Below, in pieces: positions 8,392 through 16,755 of a DNA stretch of 64,000 bases; positions within the stretch are counted from its first letter, which is position 1, and each line of letters starts with the position of its first letter. The notes under the pieces were generated by a model, which was not told where the DNA came from, ran no database searches, and saw nothing but the letters and a program-made list of their open reading frames with translations. The stretch is from JBBEBE01 sp040882505 (GTDB lineage Bacteria; Bacteroidota; Rhodothermia; Balneolales; Balneolaceae). A program made the position numbers and the translations under genes. The stretch is from assembly GCA_040882505.1 (NCBI GenBank), contig JBBEBE010000002.1, positions 248,001 to 312,000 of the forward strand, in the 5' to 3' direction.

Positions 8392-8855
8392 TGACCATGT
8401 TTTCAAAACAGAACAAACCTAACGGACCCGTGAAATCGGGTAATTCGGCACCGGAAGTGAGCATGATCAGTAAAGGAACCCGCCTGGAGGGGGACATTCA
8501 TGCCAATTCAGATCTCCGGGTTTCCGGGAATGTTTCGGGAACAGCCAGTTCGGACGGGAAGTTGGTCATCACATCTACAGGACGGGTCGAGGGGAATGTG
8601 AAAGCGGGTGAAGTCGACATCGCCGGAACAATTGACGGGGAGGTACGAGTAAGCAGCAAACTGATACTCAGAAGTTCGGCAGTGATCAACGGAGATCTTT
8701 TTACCAAAACGTTGCTTGTCGAAGAGGGAGCACAGATTCGCGGGCACTGTCGCATGTCCGAGGAGTCACCGGAATTAAAATCGATTCGTGGACGTGCCAA
8801 GGAGGGAGTTTCCAAGGGTGAGGACTCTGTTCGATCGGCGACAGGTGGAGTGTGA
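8388..8855 (+). CDS. Bactofilin
   Basis: A 155-residue polymer-forming cytoskeletal protein (DUF583). The repetitive beta-helix core runs from about residue 25 to 125 with the typical succession of short glycine-rich turns (GTRLEGDI, GRVEGNV, GTIDGEV, INGDL), flanked by polar, probably disordered ends. ATG codons at 8388, 8391 and 8397 are all possible; GGAGA just upstream best fits 8391 or 8397. It overlaps the M23 peptidase by 4 bases and the atpZ-like gene by 4 bases, so envelope and ATP synthase genes appear to be translationally linked. Confidence 0.92.
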   Translation: MMTMFSKQNKPNGPVKSGNSAPEVSMISKGTRLEGDIHANSDLRVSGNVSGTASSDGKLVITSTGRVEGNVKAGEVDIAGTIDGEVRVSSKLILRSSAVINGDLFTKTLLVEEGAQIRGHCRMSEESPELKSIRGRAKEGVSKGEDSVRSATGGV

Positions 8856-9061
8856 AACGACCAAGCCTGGATCAAAATTCTCTACGGTATCTTTCGCTTG
8901 GTGCAGAAATTGCCGCCGGTCTGGCGATTCCACTCTGGATTGGATACAAACTGGATGAATGGCTTGAGACCTCTCCCTGGTTTCTGCTTGGGGGCTCCAT
9001 TGCCGGTTTGCTGATTCTCCTGGGAATTTTCCTTAAACTTGCAAAGGATGAATCTACCTGA
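8852..9061 (+). CDS. atpZ: AtpZ/AtpI-like F1Fo ATP synthase accessory membrane protein
   Basis: A 69-residue protein starting at GTG 8852 that overlaps the bactofilin stop by 4 bases. Two transmembrane helices (about 15-33 and 42-63) flank the motif IGYKLDEWL, typical of AtpZ/AtpQ proteins. They form a small membrane complex with AtpI and are encoded at the head of ATP synthase operons. A role in c-ring assembly or in Mg2+/Ca2+ transport has been proposed for the family. The next gene is AtpI-like, supporting the call. Confidence 0.8.
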   Translation: MKRPSLDQNSLRYLSLGAEIAAGLAIPLWIGYKLDEWLETSPWFLLGGSIAGLLILLGIFLKLAKDEST

Positions 9062-9087
9062 AGACGACTCGAACCAAGGAGTGACCG

Positions 9088-9465
9088 TTGATCCAGATTC
9101 GACCCGTCGGCACCGCTCTACTGATCTACCTGGGCATCTCATGGTTCGTTCCTTTTACGAGCAGGTTCATTGATCCGATTGGATGGTGGGTGGGAACCGC
9201 GCTCGGAATGTTGGCGCCGGCACTCCATTTAATGACAACGCGCTGGATTTTTCGATTACATGAGGACACGTTTCATACTGCATTCTATCTGTCGCTTCTG
9301 ATTCGAACGGTTGTCATACTCGGGATCTTTGTCGCACTTCTCGTCGGAACAAATATTGGCAAAATCGCCTTTACTCTGAGTTTTATTATTTCTTATATTT
9401 TCCATTCTGTGATCGATATCATATTGATCCAAAAAAACGAATTCAACAGACGTTCTAACAGCTGA
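9088..9465 (+). CDS. atpI: AtpI-like ATP synthase assembly membrane protein
   Basis: A 125-residue protein with four predicted transmembrane helices, beginning at TTG 9088 with AAGGAG six bases upstream. AtpI-family proteins assist assembly of the Fo c-ring. Sequence similarity within the family is low, so the call relies on size, four-helix topology and position between atpZ and atpB. No catalytic residues are expected. Confidence 0.65.
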   Translation: MIQIRPVGTALLIYLGISWFVPFTSRFIDPIGWWVGTALGMLAPALHLMTTRWIFRLHEDTFHTAFYLSLLIRTVVILGIFVALLVGTNIGKIAFTLSFIISYIFHSVIDIILIQKNEFNRRSNS

Positions 9466-9471
9466 CCAGAG

Positions 9472-10536
9472 ATGACGACAGTACTGCGCCAACTCTTTCT
9501 CACGTATCTGTTTTCATTACTTCTTATTCCCGTGATGTCGGAGGCTCAAGCGGCCGAAGAGTCGTCCAGCCCCATCGATGTGATGGGCAAAGTGGTCGAT
9601 CATGACTATCTGGAACTAGCGGGTGCCAAAATATACCTCCCACGAATATTCTTTGTGGACGGGTCCGTGTATGTCTACAAGAGCACCTATTCCGCACTGG
9701 ATTCCGGTGAGTTTGTTGAGGACGAGGGTGGGGCAATCGTTCGGGCAGACGGAACACCGGTTACGATTGACTTCTCGATTACTTCCCACCTGATGTATGT
9801 ATGGTTCAGCATCCTTCTGGGCCTCTTGGTCACGCTTTGGGCCGCGAGTCGCTACAAGCGGGGAGTGGGGCGGGAATCGGAGCCACTTGGTAGATGGCAC
9901 AATCTGTTTGAGGTCTTTTTTGTTTTTATCCGTGACGATATTGCCCGGCAATACATCGCCGGGGACAAGTATAAACGGTATGTGAACTACCTCTTCTCGG
10001 TTTTCGTTGCCATCGCGTTCATGAATTTGTTTGGGCTTCTCCCTTGGGGCGTTTCTGCAACGGCCGACCTGACCGTAACGGCGACACTTGCGGCCATCAC
10101 ATTTGTCATTACCCAAGCGAGCGGGACACGCCATCATTGGGAGCATGTCTTCATGTTTCCCGGGGTACCTCCGCTGGTACGATTTATTCTGACACCTGTC
10201 GAGATCATCGGGCTATTTACCAAACCGTTTGCCCTGGCCATTCGACTCTTTGCCAATATGCTTTCCGGCAAGATCATGATCGTCTGTATTCTGGGTCTGA
10301 TTTTCGTATTCACCGAGATGTTCGGAGTTGCATTTGGTGTGACGTCCAGTATCGCATGGGTCGGGTTGACGGCTGTTCTATATATTTTGAAGGCCTTTAT
10401 CGCCCTATTGCAGGCGTATATTTTCACACTGCTGTCTGCAGTATTTATCGGAATGGCAGCCGAAGAACATCATCACGAAGATGAACATGACGTATCGGTT
10501 GCAGTTGCGACCGATGCACAAGTAACCAACCACTAA
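9472..10536 (+). CDS. atpB: F1Fo ATP synthase subunit a
   Basis: A 354-residue membrane subunit forming the proton half-channels. An N-terminal signal peptide (cleavage near SEAQA-AEE) and a periplasmic extension of about 80 residues precede the conserved helices; such extensions are usual in Bacteroidota-type AtpB. The essential arginine lies in KPFALAIRLFANMLSG. Downstream helices contain the conserved FIALLQAYIFTLL. The tail is rich in histidine and acid (AAEEHHHEDEHD). It begins six bases after the atpI stop. Confidence 0.96.
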   Translation: MTTVLRQLFLTYLFSLLLIPVMSEAQAAEESSSPIDVMGKVVDHDYLELAGAKIYLPRIFFVDGSVYVYKSTYSALDSGEFVEDEGGAIVRADGTPVTIDFSITSHLMYVWFSILLGLLVTLWAASRYKRGVGRESEPLGRWHNLFEVFFVFIRDDIARQYIAGDKYKRYVNYLFSVFVAIAFMNLFGLLPWGVSATADLTVTATLAAITFVITQASGTRHHWEHVFMFPGVPPLVRFILTPVEIIGLFTKPFALAIRLFANMLSGKIMIVCILGLIFVFTEMFGVAFGVTSSIAWVGLTAVLYILKAFIALLQAYIFTLLSAVFIGMAAEEHHHEDEHDVSVAVATDAQVTNH

Positions 10537-10560
10537 TCCAAAACAAACAGGAATAACACT

Positions 10561-10782
10561 ATGGGACTTTTAGCAGCTGGTCTTGGCGCAGGAATTATTG
10601 CAATCGGTGCCGGTATCGGAATCGGGATGATCGGAAAAGGAGCTACCGAAAGTATCGCCCGTCAGCCGGAAGCCGCCGGAGACATTCGTGGCGCCATGAT
10701 TCTGACAGCCGCCTTTATTGAAGGTGTGGCTCTGATTGGTGCCATCGTTTGTATTCTTCTCGCCCTTCAAATTGGTGGGTAA
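10561..10782 (+). CDS. atpE: F1Fo ATP synthase subunit c
   Basis: A 73-residue proteolipid with two hydrophobic helices joined by the polar loop ESIARQPEA. The ion-binding glutamate is in FIEGVALIG. The residue after it is glycine rather than serine/threonine and no partner glutamine is apparent in helix 1, which argues for proton rather than sodium coupling. Helix 1 is rich in GxGxG spacing needed for ring packing. It sits in the usual place between atpB and atpF. Confidence 0.97.
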   Translation: MGLLAAGLGAGIIAIGAGIGIGMIGKGATESIARQPEAAGDIRGAMILTAAFIEGVALIGAIVCILLALQIGG

Positions 10783-10814
10783 CGGATCGTAACCGCTAGA
10801 AAAGAGGAGTCATC

Positions 10815-11336
10815 ATGACGGTTTTTATGGCAAGTGGAGGCGGTCTTCTTTCGTTTCAGACCGGATTTGCAATTTGGGTATTGATCTCGATGTTGATCTT
10901 TCTCTGGATCATGGGCAAGTACGCTGTGCCCCATATCTCCAGTGCTTTGGAGGAGAGAGAGAAGAGCATCAAGGATTCTCTCGAAGCTGCCGAGAAGGCG
11001 GTTGCGAAAGCGGAAGAGATCTCCAAAGAGAACCGACAAGCTCTTCGAGAGGCGGAAAAAGAGGCTCAAAAAATCCGGAAGGATGCGGTTGAACAAGCCG
11101 AGAAGCTTCGGGCCGAACGCGTAGATGAGGCTCGAAAGGAGGCAGACCGTCTTTTGGACGATGCACGCAGGAGCATTGAGCAGGACAAGCAACGAGCCAT
11201 GCTCGAACTTCGAAACGAAGTGAGCGATTTGGTGATCGAGGCCACGTCACGTCTGATCGAAGCCGAAATGGATCAGGACAAGCATCGAAAACTGATCAAT
11301 TCCTATCTGGACAACCTTGTAGTAAAAGAGGATTAG
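10815..11336 (+). CDS. atpF: F1Fo ATP synthase subunit b
   Basis: A 173-residue peripheral-stalk subunit: one N-terminal transmembrane helix (about 15-37) followed by a long, highly charged coiled coil rich in Glu, Lys and Ala to the C-terminus. A single b gene is present here, with no b' duplicate. The ATG follows GAGGAG by several bases. The stop codon is followed almost directly by the atpH start. Confidence 0.95.
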   Translation: MTVFMASGGGLLSFQTGFAIWVLISMLIFLWIMGKYAVPHISSALEEREKSIKDSLEAAEKAVAKAEEISKENRQALREAEKEAQKIRKDAVEQAEKLRAERVDEARKEADRLLDDARRSIEQDKQRAMLELRNEVSDLVIEATSRLIEAEMDQDKHRKLINSYLDNLVVKED

Positions 11337-11337
11337 A

Positions 11338-11886
11338 ATGATTGGGAAGGCAGCAAGACGATATGCACGTGCGTTTCTGAAGGTTTCCCTTGATGAAGGG
11401 AAGCTGGAGGTGATTCATACAGATCTGCAGACCGTACAGAATGTACTGGTCAATAGTCGGGATCTGGCTGCTTCACTGAAGAGCCCTGTTATCCGGTTGG
11501 ATGTGAAGCGCGAGGTGGTCCAGCAGGTTTTTTCGGATTCTGTTGACCCGCTTACCCGTCGATTTCTCGACTTTGTTATTGAAAAACGACGAGCGAATCT
11601 GTTGTCAGATATCGTTGACGGGTTTTTGGAAGCATACAAAGCACATATCGGAATACAGGATGTCCTGGTGGCATCCGCTGTCGAATTGGAAGACGAGACA
11701 CACAACCGGCTCTCGACGATTCTCGAACAGCAGTTGAAGGGTACGGTCGCCATTGAGTCCCGAACCGATTCATCCCTGTTGGGTGGCATGTCGGTTCAGA
11801 TTGGTGATACGATTATTGATGGGACCGTGAGACACAAGCTGAACAGACTCGCGACGAGTTTCAAAGAAGCAGCAATCAACCAATGA
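11338..11886 (+). CDS. atpH: F1Fo ATP synthase subunit delta
   Basis: A 182-residue subunit linking the b stalk to the top of F1. An N-terminal six-helix domain (RYARAFLKVSLDEG start) is followed by the conserved C-terminal stretch with GGMSVQIGDTIIDGTVRHKL, which matches the family signature. The start codon is two bases after the atpF stop. Length is normal. Confidence 0.95.
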   Translation: MIGKAARRYARAFLKVSLDEGKLEVIHTDLQTVQNVLVNSRDLAASLKSPVIRLDVKREVVQQVFSDSVDPLTRRFLDFVIEKRRANLLSDIVDGFLEAYKAHIGIQDVLVASAVELEDETHNRLSTILEQQLKGTVAIESRTDSSLLGGMSVQIGDTIIDGTVRHKLNRLATSFKEAAINQ

Positions 11887-11905
11887 AATTACAAGGGTAC
11901 TACAG

Positions 11906-13525
11906 ATGAGTCAGATCAGACCGGATGAAGTTTCCGCAATTCTGAGAAAGCAGATCTCTGGATTTGATAATGAGGCGGACGTCTATGACGTGGGGACCAT
12001 CCTTGAGGTAGGGGATGGAATCGCCCGAGTCTATGGTCTGTCCAAAGTTCAGGCCGGTGAACTGGTTGAACTTCCCGAATCCCTGGATCATGACGGACAG
12101 GCAATTCGAGGGATGGTTTTGAACCTTGAAGAGGACAACGCCGGGATTGTACTTTTTGGCGACTCCAGTGTCGTGAAAGAGGGACACATGGTAAAACGGA
12201 CGAAATCCATTGCTTCCATTCCTGTTGGCGATGGCGTTCTCGACCGGGTAATCGATCCTTTGGGACGTCCCATCGATGGTGAAGGTGCCATTTCCGGTGA
12301 AACCATCGAGCTCCCGTTGGAGCGGAAGGCGCCGGGTGTGGTCTACCGTCAACCCGTAACCGAGCCTCTTCAAACAGGATTGAAAGCGATTGACTCGCTT
12401 ATACCCATTGGACGTGGTCAACGTGAATTGATTATTGGTGACCGTCAGACAGGTAAAACGGCCGTTGCCATCGACACCATTATCAATCAGAAACAGACTC
12501 AGAATACAGACAAACCAGTTTACTGTATTTACGTTGCTGTCGGGCAAAAAGGTTCCACAGTAGCTGGAATTGTCAACAAGTTGAGAGAGCACGGAGCGAT
12601 GAAGTACACAACGGTCGTCTCTGCACCTGCCAGTGTATCGGCTCCCATGCGATATGTGGCGCCGTTTGCCGGTGCGGCAATCGGAGAGTATTTCCGGGAT
12701 ACCGGTCGACACGCACTTGTCATTTATGATGATCTCTCCAAACAGGCCGTGGCCTATCGGGAGTTGTCTCTGCTCCTCAAGCGCCCACCCGGACGAGAAG
12801 CCTATCCCGGGGATGTTTTCTACCTTCACAGTCGACTGCTTGAGCGTGCTGCCAAAGTGATAGACAACGAAGAGGTCATCAAAAAGATGAACAATGTTCC
12901 GGATTCTCTGCGACCCAAATTGAAACCCGGAGGATCCCTGACTGCTCTGCCAATCATCGAGACGCAAGCCGGAGATGTGTCCGCTTACATCCCGACCAAC
13001 GTTATTTCGATTACCGATGGTCAGATCTTTCTGGATACCGACCTGTTCAACTCGAACATTCGACCCGCGATCGATGTGGGAATATCGGTCTCTCGTGTCG
13101 GTGGATCTGCTCAGGTAAAAGCGATGAAAAAGCTGTCGGGAACGTTGAAGCTGGATCTTGCCCAGTACCGGGAACTGGAGGCCTTCTCCAAGTTTGGATC
13201 CGATTTGGACCCGACAACCCAGCGTCAGCTGAAACGTGGTGAACGAACCGTTGAATTGATGAAGCAGGGTGAATTCGAGCCACTGCCGGTCGAAGAGCAA
13301 ATTGCACTCTTGAAGGTCAATGCCGATGGACTTCTTGATTCATTGAAAGTCGATCAGATTCAGGACTTTGAATCTCAATATCGGGACACAATCCGTGTCA
13401 AGTTTGCAGATGAAATGTCCAATTTGGCCAATACAGGTGTATTGGATGATGCATTCGGAACGAAGTTGTTGGATACGGCCAGAACATTGATTGATCAGTT
13501 AACCGTGGCAGCCGAGGAGGTATAA
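11906..13525 (+). CDS. atpA: F1Fo ATP synthase subunit alpha
   Basis: A 539-residue F1 subunit carrying the non-catalytic nucleotide site. The Walker A motif GDRQTGKTA is at about 178-186; the family C-terminal signature PAIDVGISVSRVGG is present. It lies between atpH and atpG. The beta (atpD) and epsilon (atpC) genes that follow atpG in many bacteria are not here, so the operon is split, as in Bacteroidota and relatives. Confidence 0.98.
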   Translation: MSQIRPDEVSAILRKQISGFDNEADVYDVGTILEVGDGIARVYGLSKVQAGELVELPESLDHDGQAIRGMVLNLEEDNAGIVLFGDSSVVKEGHMVKRTKSIASIPVGDGVLDRVIDPLGRPIDGEGAISGETIELPLERKAPGVVYRQPVTEPLQTGLKAIDSLIPIGRGQRELIIGDRQTGKTAVAIDTIINQKQTQNTDKPVYCIYVAVGQKGSTVAGIVNKLREHGAMKYTTVVSAPASVSAPMRYVAPFAGAAIGEYFRDTGRHALVIYDDLSKQAVAYRELSLLLKRPPGREAYPGDVFYLHSRLLERAAKVIDNEEVIKKMNNVPDSLRPKLKPGGSLTALPIIETQAGDVSAYIPTNVISITDGQIFLDTDLFNSNIRPAIDVGISVSRVGGSAQVKAMKKLSGTLKLDLAQYRELEAFSKFGSDLDPTTQRQLKRGERTVELMKQGEFEPLPVEEQIALLKVNADGLLDSLKVDQIQDFESQYRDTIRVKFADEMSNLANTGVLDDAFGTKLLDTARTLIDQLTVAAEEV

Positions 13526-13528
13526 GGG

Positions 13529-14419
13529 ATGGCCAACCTGCGCGATATACGAACCCGTATTACGTCGGTTAACAATACCATTCAGATCACCAAAGCGATG
13601 AAGATGGTGGCTGCGGCGAAGTTGAGAAAAGCCCAGAACCGGATGGTGGAAACCCGACCTTATGCGTCCAAATTGAGTGAAGTTACCGGTCGACTCTCCT
13701 CCGGAAAGAATCAAGCTGGAAGCGGGCTTTTTCGCCAGGCAGAAGAGACGGATCGAATTCTCTTTATTGTCATCGGTTCGGATCGCGGACTCTGTGGCGG
13801 GTTCAACAACAACTTATTCAAAGTGGTCGAGGAGCGACTCAACCGGGAATTTTCTGCCGAGCGTTCCGAAGGGCGACTGGATCTCTACTGTTTGGGGAAA
13901 AAAGCAGATGCTTATTTCCGAAAAAGAGACTACCAAGTTGTCCAGTCCTGGCCGGGATTTTTTGATCAACTGGATTTTGACAGCACGGCCGGCATTATGG
14001 AACAGGTTCGGAATCGTTTTGTCAATGAGACGTACGACGCAGTTTATTTGGCGTTCAATGCGTTCAAGTCAGTCATTGTTCAAGAGCGAACTATCAAGAA
14101 AATTTTGCCTGTACATACAGAAGAGTTGGCGAACAATGACTCCTCTTCGGACAGGACAGAGTATCTCTACGAACCGGACACGGATACGATTCTGAACCGT
14201 CTTCTTCCGTTGCACTTGACCATGCAGCTTTGGGGGGCCGTATTGGAGTCCAATACGGCCGAACAAGGTGCACGTATGGCGGCAATGGACAACGCTACAG
14301 AGAACGCAAAAGAACTTGAGCAAGAGTTGAGATTGACGTATAATCAGGCGCGTCAGAGTGCAATTACAACGGAAATTTCCGAGATTGTCTCTGGAGCACA
14401 AGCATTGGAAGGGTCCTGA
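13529..14419 (+). CDS. atpG: F1Fo ATP synthase subunit gamma
   Basis: A 296-residue rotor subunit. The N-terminal coiled-coil helix starts with LRDIRTRITSVNNTIQITKAM and the C-terminal helix ends with QARQSAITTEISEIVSGAQAL, both diagnostic. The middle has the conserved SDRGLCGGFN. It is the last ATP synthase gene here and is followed directly by a tRNA gene and a terminator. Confidence 0.97.
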   Translation: MANLRDIRTRITSVNNTIQITKAMKMVAAAKLRKAQNRMVETRPYASKLSEVTGRLSSGKNQAGSGLFRQAEETDRILFIVIGSDRGLCGGFNNNLFKVVEERLNREFSAERSEGRLDLYCLGKKADAYFRKRDYQVVQSWPGFFDQLDFDSTAGIMEQVRNRFVNETYDAVYLAFNAFKSVIVQERTIKKILPVHTEELANNDSSSDRTEYLYEPDTDTILNRLLPLHLTMQLWGAVLESNTAEQGARMAAMDNATENAKELEQELRLTYNQARQSAITTEISEIVSGAQALEGS

Positions 14420-14443
14420 CATTTCTGTCTTACCCAACCGTTT

Positions 14444-14530
14444 GGAGGGCTGGCAGAGTGGTCGAATGCGGCGGTCTTGAAAACCGTTGAGGCCTCGCGG
14501 TCTCCGGGGGTTCGAATCCCTCGCCCTCCG
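14444..14530 (+). tRNA. tRNA-Ser (anticodon UGA)
   Basis: An 87-nt class II tRNA. The acceptor stem pairs GGAGGGC with GCCCTCC, followed by discriminator G; the CCA end is not encoded (genome reads GCAT). The anticodon arm CGGT-CTTGAAA-ACCG places TGA at 14478-14480. A long variable arm GGCCTCGCGGTCTC and the T arm with GGTTCGAATCC follow. It reads UCA codons. It lies between atpG and a hairpin with a T-run. Confidence 0.97.
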
Positions 14531-14534
14531 CATT

Positions 14535-14561
14535 AAAAAAGCTCCGAAAGGGGCTTTTTTT
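14535..14561 (+). terminator. Rho-independent terminator after tRNA-Ser
   Basis: AAAAAAGCTCC-GAAA-GGGGCTTTTTT forms a hairpin with a GAAA tetraloop, one G-T wobble, flanking A/T pairs and a 3' run of seven T. It starts five bases after the tRNA and would end the ATP synthase/tRNA transcript. Confidence 0.85.
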
Positions 14562-14669
14562 GTATTTACTGATGTATAATCTCTTGACGTACATCTTTCT
14601 TTATCTTCATACTCTTCGGGTATTTTGCCCGTTGTACCTTTCATGAATCAGGACAACCGGCTATACAGC

Positions 14670-16058
14670 ATGATCCATTTTCGATCCATTGCATGTACGC
14701 TATTTCTTGCTGTCTGCATGGCTCAGCCAATATCAGGACAGGAGATGCAGATTCCTTTGCTCGAATTTGTCGAAAAAGGATTGGAACGGTCCGGTCAACT
14801 CTCCTATGAATCCCGACAGATTGATCTGGCCAGAAACAGAGCGGATCAGGCACGAGAATCCAGAGTCCTTCCATCCATTCAGCTCAATACCAATCACGGA
14901 TTGGTTCCCGGGGTGGTTAGTCAACGTTCGGATCTGACTGAGAATCAATACTATCTGGATCCGAATCTGGAGAATGATTGGGAGAACTGGGCCATATTTA
15001 CGCGTGCAGAGTTGGAAGCTGTCCAACCTGTGTATGCATGGGGAGCTTTACAGAAAGCTGTCCAGGCCGCTGAAGCAGGAGCTGTCGCCGCTGAACAGGA
15101 GTTTCTTGCCAAACGGAGTGGGATGGAAGTTCGCTTGGCAGAACTGTTTATGAGCTATCAGCTGGTTTTGGAGTTGGAAGCGATCCTTGCGGATGCTCAA
15201 GAGACGCTGGATCAGGTCTCGGACCAGATTCAGGAGATGCGTGAAGAAGAGAATCCCGATTTGGCCGAGAAGGATGTGTTTCAGTTCGAGATTTTTCAAT
15301 CCGAGTTCAAGGTTCAGCAAGTGGAACTGCGGGAGCGAATGGCACAGGTTCAACGAATCTGGGAACATATTTTGGGTGCTAAGGGTGTCCGACCCGACCC
15401 GATGGCGTTGGAGCCGATGGATGTGGAGCTGGCTCCTTTCGATCACTACCAATCGCGTGCCATGGTCCAGCGTCCCGAGATTCAGGGAGTGAGAGCCGGT
15501 CAGGAGGCGATGCAGCACGCGTTGGATGCAACACAAGCCCGACAGTATCCCATGCTCTATCTCGGAATGACTGCCAGTTTTGCGAATACCCCCAATCGGC
15601 CACGCCAGAGCAATCCTTTCATCATCAACAATACGAACTTTCTTTCCGGTGCAATCGGATTCGGGATTCGTCAAAATCTCAATTTCGGTCAGTCAAACAA
15701 TCAGGTAGAACGGCAGCGCATCGAATCAAGACGGATGGACGATCTGGAAGAGGCCCTGTCAGAGGGAATTCTATTGGAGCTTAGCGAACGATACATGGAT
15801 GCAAGTGTAGCGCGACAGAAGGTTGCTTCCGTCGAGGAGGCATTGGGTACAACCCGAAATTGGGTTCGTCATGAACAGTTGAACTATGATTATGGTTTTG
15901 GGAATGTAGAAGATCTGCTCGAGGCTGTGAAGAAGGAGTTAGAACTTCGGGTAGAGCTGAAACAAAATGTGTTCGAATGGAATAAAAGGCTAATAGAACT
16001 CTACAGTGCATCAGGAGAGCCGCTGCACGTATTGATGGGTAATGGAGGTGAAGAGTGA
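14670..16058 (+). CDS. TolC-family outer membrane efflux protein
   Basis: A 462-residue outer-membrane channel of the TolC/OEP family. The ATG at 14670 gives a clean signal peptide ending at ISGQ; upstream in-frame starts at 14643 and 14625 would only lengthen the signal region. The body shows the expected long heptad-rich helices (for example residues 120-230), two structural repeats, and short strand segments such as the asparagine-rich loop NPFIINNTNF. It overlaps the next gene, an MlaC-like periplasmic protein, and an MMPL-type inner-membrane transporter follows. No periplasmic adaptor (HlyD/AcrA type) is present in the cluster. Confidence 0.87.
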   Translation: MIHFRSIACTLFLAVCMAQPISGQEMQIPLLEFVEKGLERSGQLSYESRQIDLARNRADQARESRVLPSIQLNTNHGLVPGVVSQRSDLTENQYYLDPNLENDWENWAIFTRAELEAVQPVYAWGALQKAVQAAEAGAVAAEQEFLAKRSGMEVRLAELFMSYQLVLELEAILADAQETLDQVSDQIQEMREEENPDLAEKDVFQFEIFQSEFKVQQVELRERMAQVQRIWEHILGAKGVRPDPMALEPMDVELAPFDHYQSRAMVQRPEIQGVRAGQEAMQHALDATQARQYPMLYLGMTASFANTPNRPRQSNPFIINNTNFLSGAIGFGIRQNLNFGQSNNQVERQRIESRRMDDLEEALSEGILLELSERYMDASVARQKVASVEEALGTTRNWVRHEQLNYDYGFGNVEDLLEAVKKELELRVELKQNVFEWNKRLIELYSASGEPLHVLMGNGGEE

Positions 16059-16681
16059 TGAGGAAATGGAACCGGTTGATATGTGGATGGGTGATGGTGA
16101 TCACGCTGTGTGGAACGACTCTTTCTGCAGAAAATGTGCAGAAAACGCAGGCAGATGGCTCGGATGAGGCAGAAATTCGTACGTTGCTGGGCGAGCGGGA
16201 TCGCCAGATCAAATCCGTTCTTGATGGTGATCAGGCAGTGAGCGATTCCCAGCGGAAAGAGCTTGAACAGATTGTCAATGAGATGGTGGATTATCCATCC
16301 ATGGCTCGTCATGCATTGGGAGACACGTGGACGGAACTCGACCCGGATACACGGAATGAGTTTACACGTCTTTTCTCTGCGATTGTCAGAGACCAGTCAA
16401 TGAACAATATGGAAATCTATCGAGCCGACATTACCTATGGAGACATCCAGGTGACCGGGGATGAAGCACACGTCGAGACGGAGGCCTCACTCGAAAGTGT
16501 AACGACCGGTGTCCACTACACTCTGAGACGAACAGAAGGGTCGTGGATGATTACCGACATCATTTTGGATGACGTGTCGACCGCCGACTCCTATCAACGA
16601 CAATTTCAGAGTGTCATCCGTCAACGGGGATTCGAGGCTCTTTTCAATAGTTTGAAGCGTCGCGCAGACCGGATTCGTTGA
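16058..16681 (+). CDS. MlaC/Ttg2D family (HpnM-like) periplasmic lipid-binding protein
   Basis: A 207-residue exported protein with a signal peptide (cleavage near LSA-ENV). ATG 16058 lies seven bases after GGAGGTG; the preceding GTG 16055 is also possible. The family hallmark is the region DYPSMARHALGDTWTELDPD, followed by a LFSAIVRD helix and beta strands ending with an ITDIILDDVS segment. MlaC proteins ferry phospholipids across the periplasm; the HpnM subgroup is linked to hopanoid transport and pairs with HpnN. The next gene is an HpnN-like transporter and the previous is TolC-like, so a lipid-handling role fits. The substrate is unknown. Confidence 0.83.
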   Translation: MRKWNRLICGWVMVITLCGTTLSAENVQKTQADGSDEAEIRTLLGERDRQIKSVLDGDQAVSDSQRKELEQIVNEMVDYPSMARHALGDTWTELDPDTRNEFTRLFSAIVRDQSMNNMEIYRADITYGDIQVTGDEAHVETEASLESVTTGVHYTLRRTEGSWMITDIILDDVSTADSYQRQFQSVIRQRGFEALFNSLKRRADRIR

Positions 16682-16755
16682 CCCGGTTCCCCTACCACTA
16701 TCTTAGGACGGGATTTCGTATCATGGAGGCTAGTCCGAAGAACCCAGATTGATCT

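Noticed and set aside
11900..13300. 466-codon open frame on the minus strand
   Set aside because: Antisense to atpA; no domain and no promoter.
14069..14644. 191-codon minus-strand frame containing RARDSNPRRPRGLNGF
   Set aside because: This peptide is the translated antisense of the tRNA-Ser gene, a familiar source of false protein annotations; the rest is antisense to atpG.
16723..16752. Nine-codon frame starting ATGGAGGCTAGT before the MMPL gene
   Set aside because: No ribosome site at proper distance, very short, and no sign of coupling.
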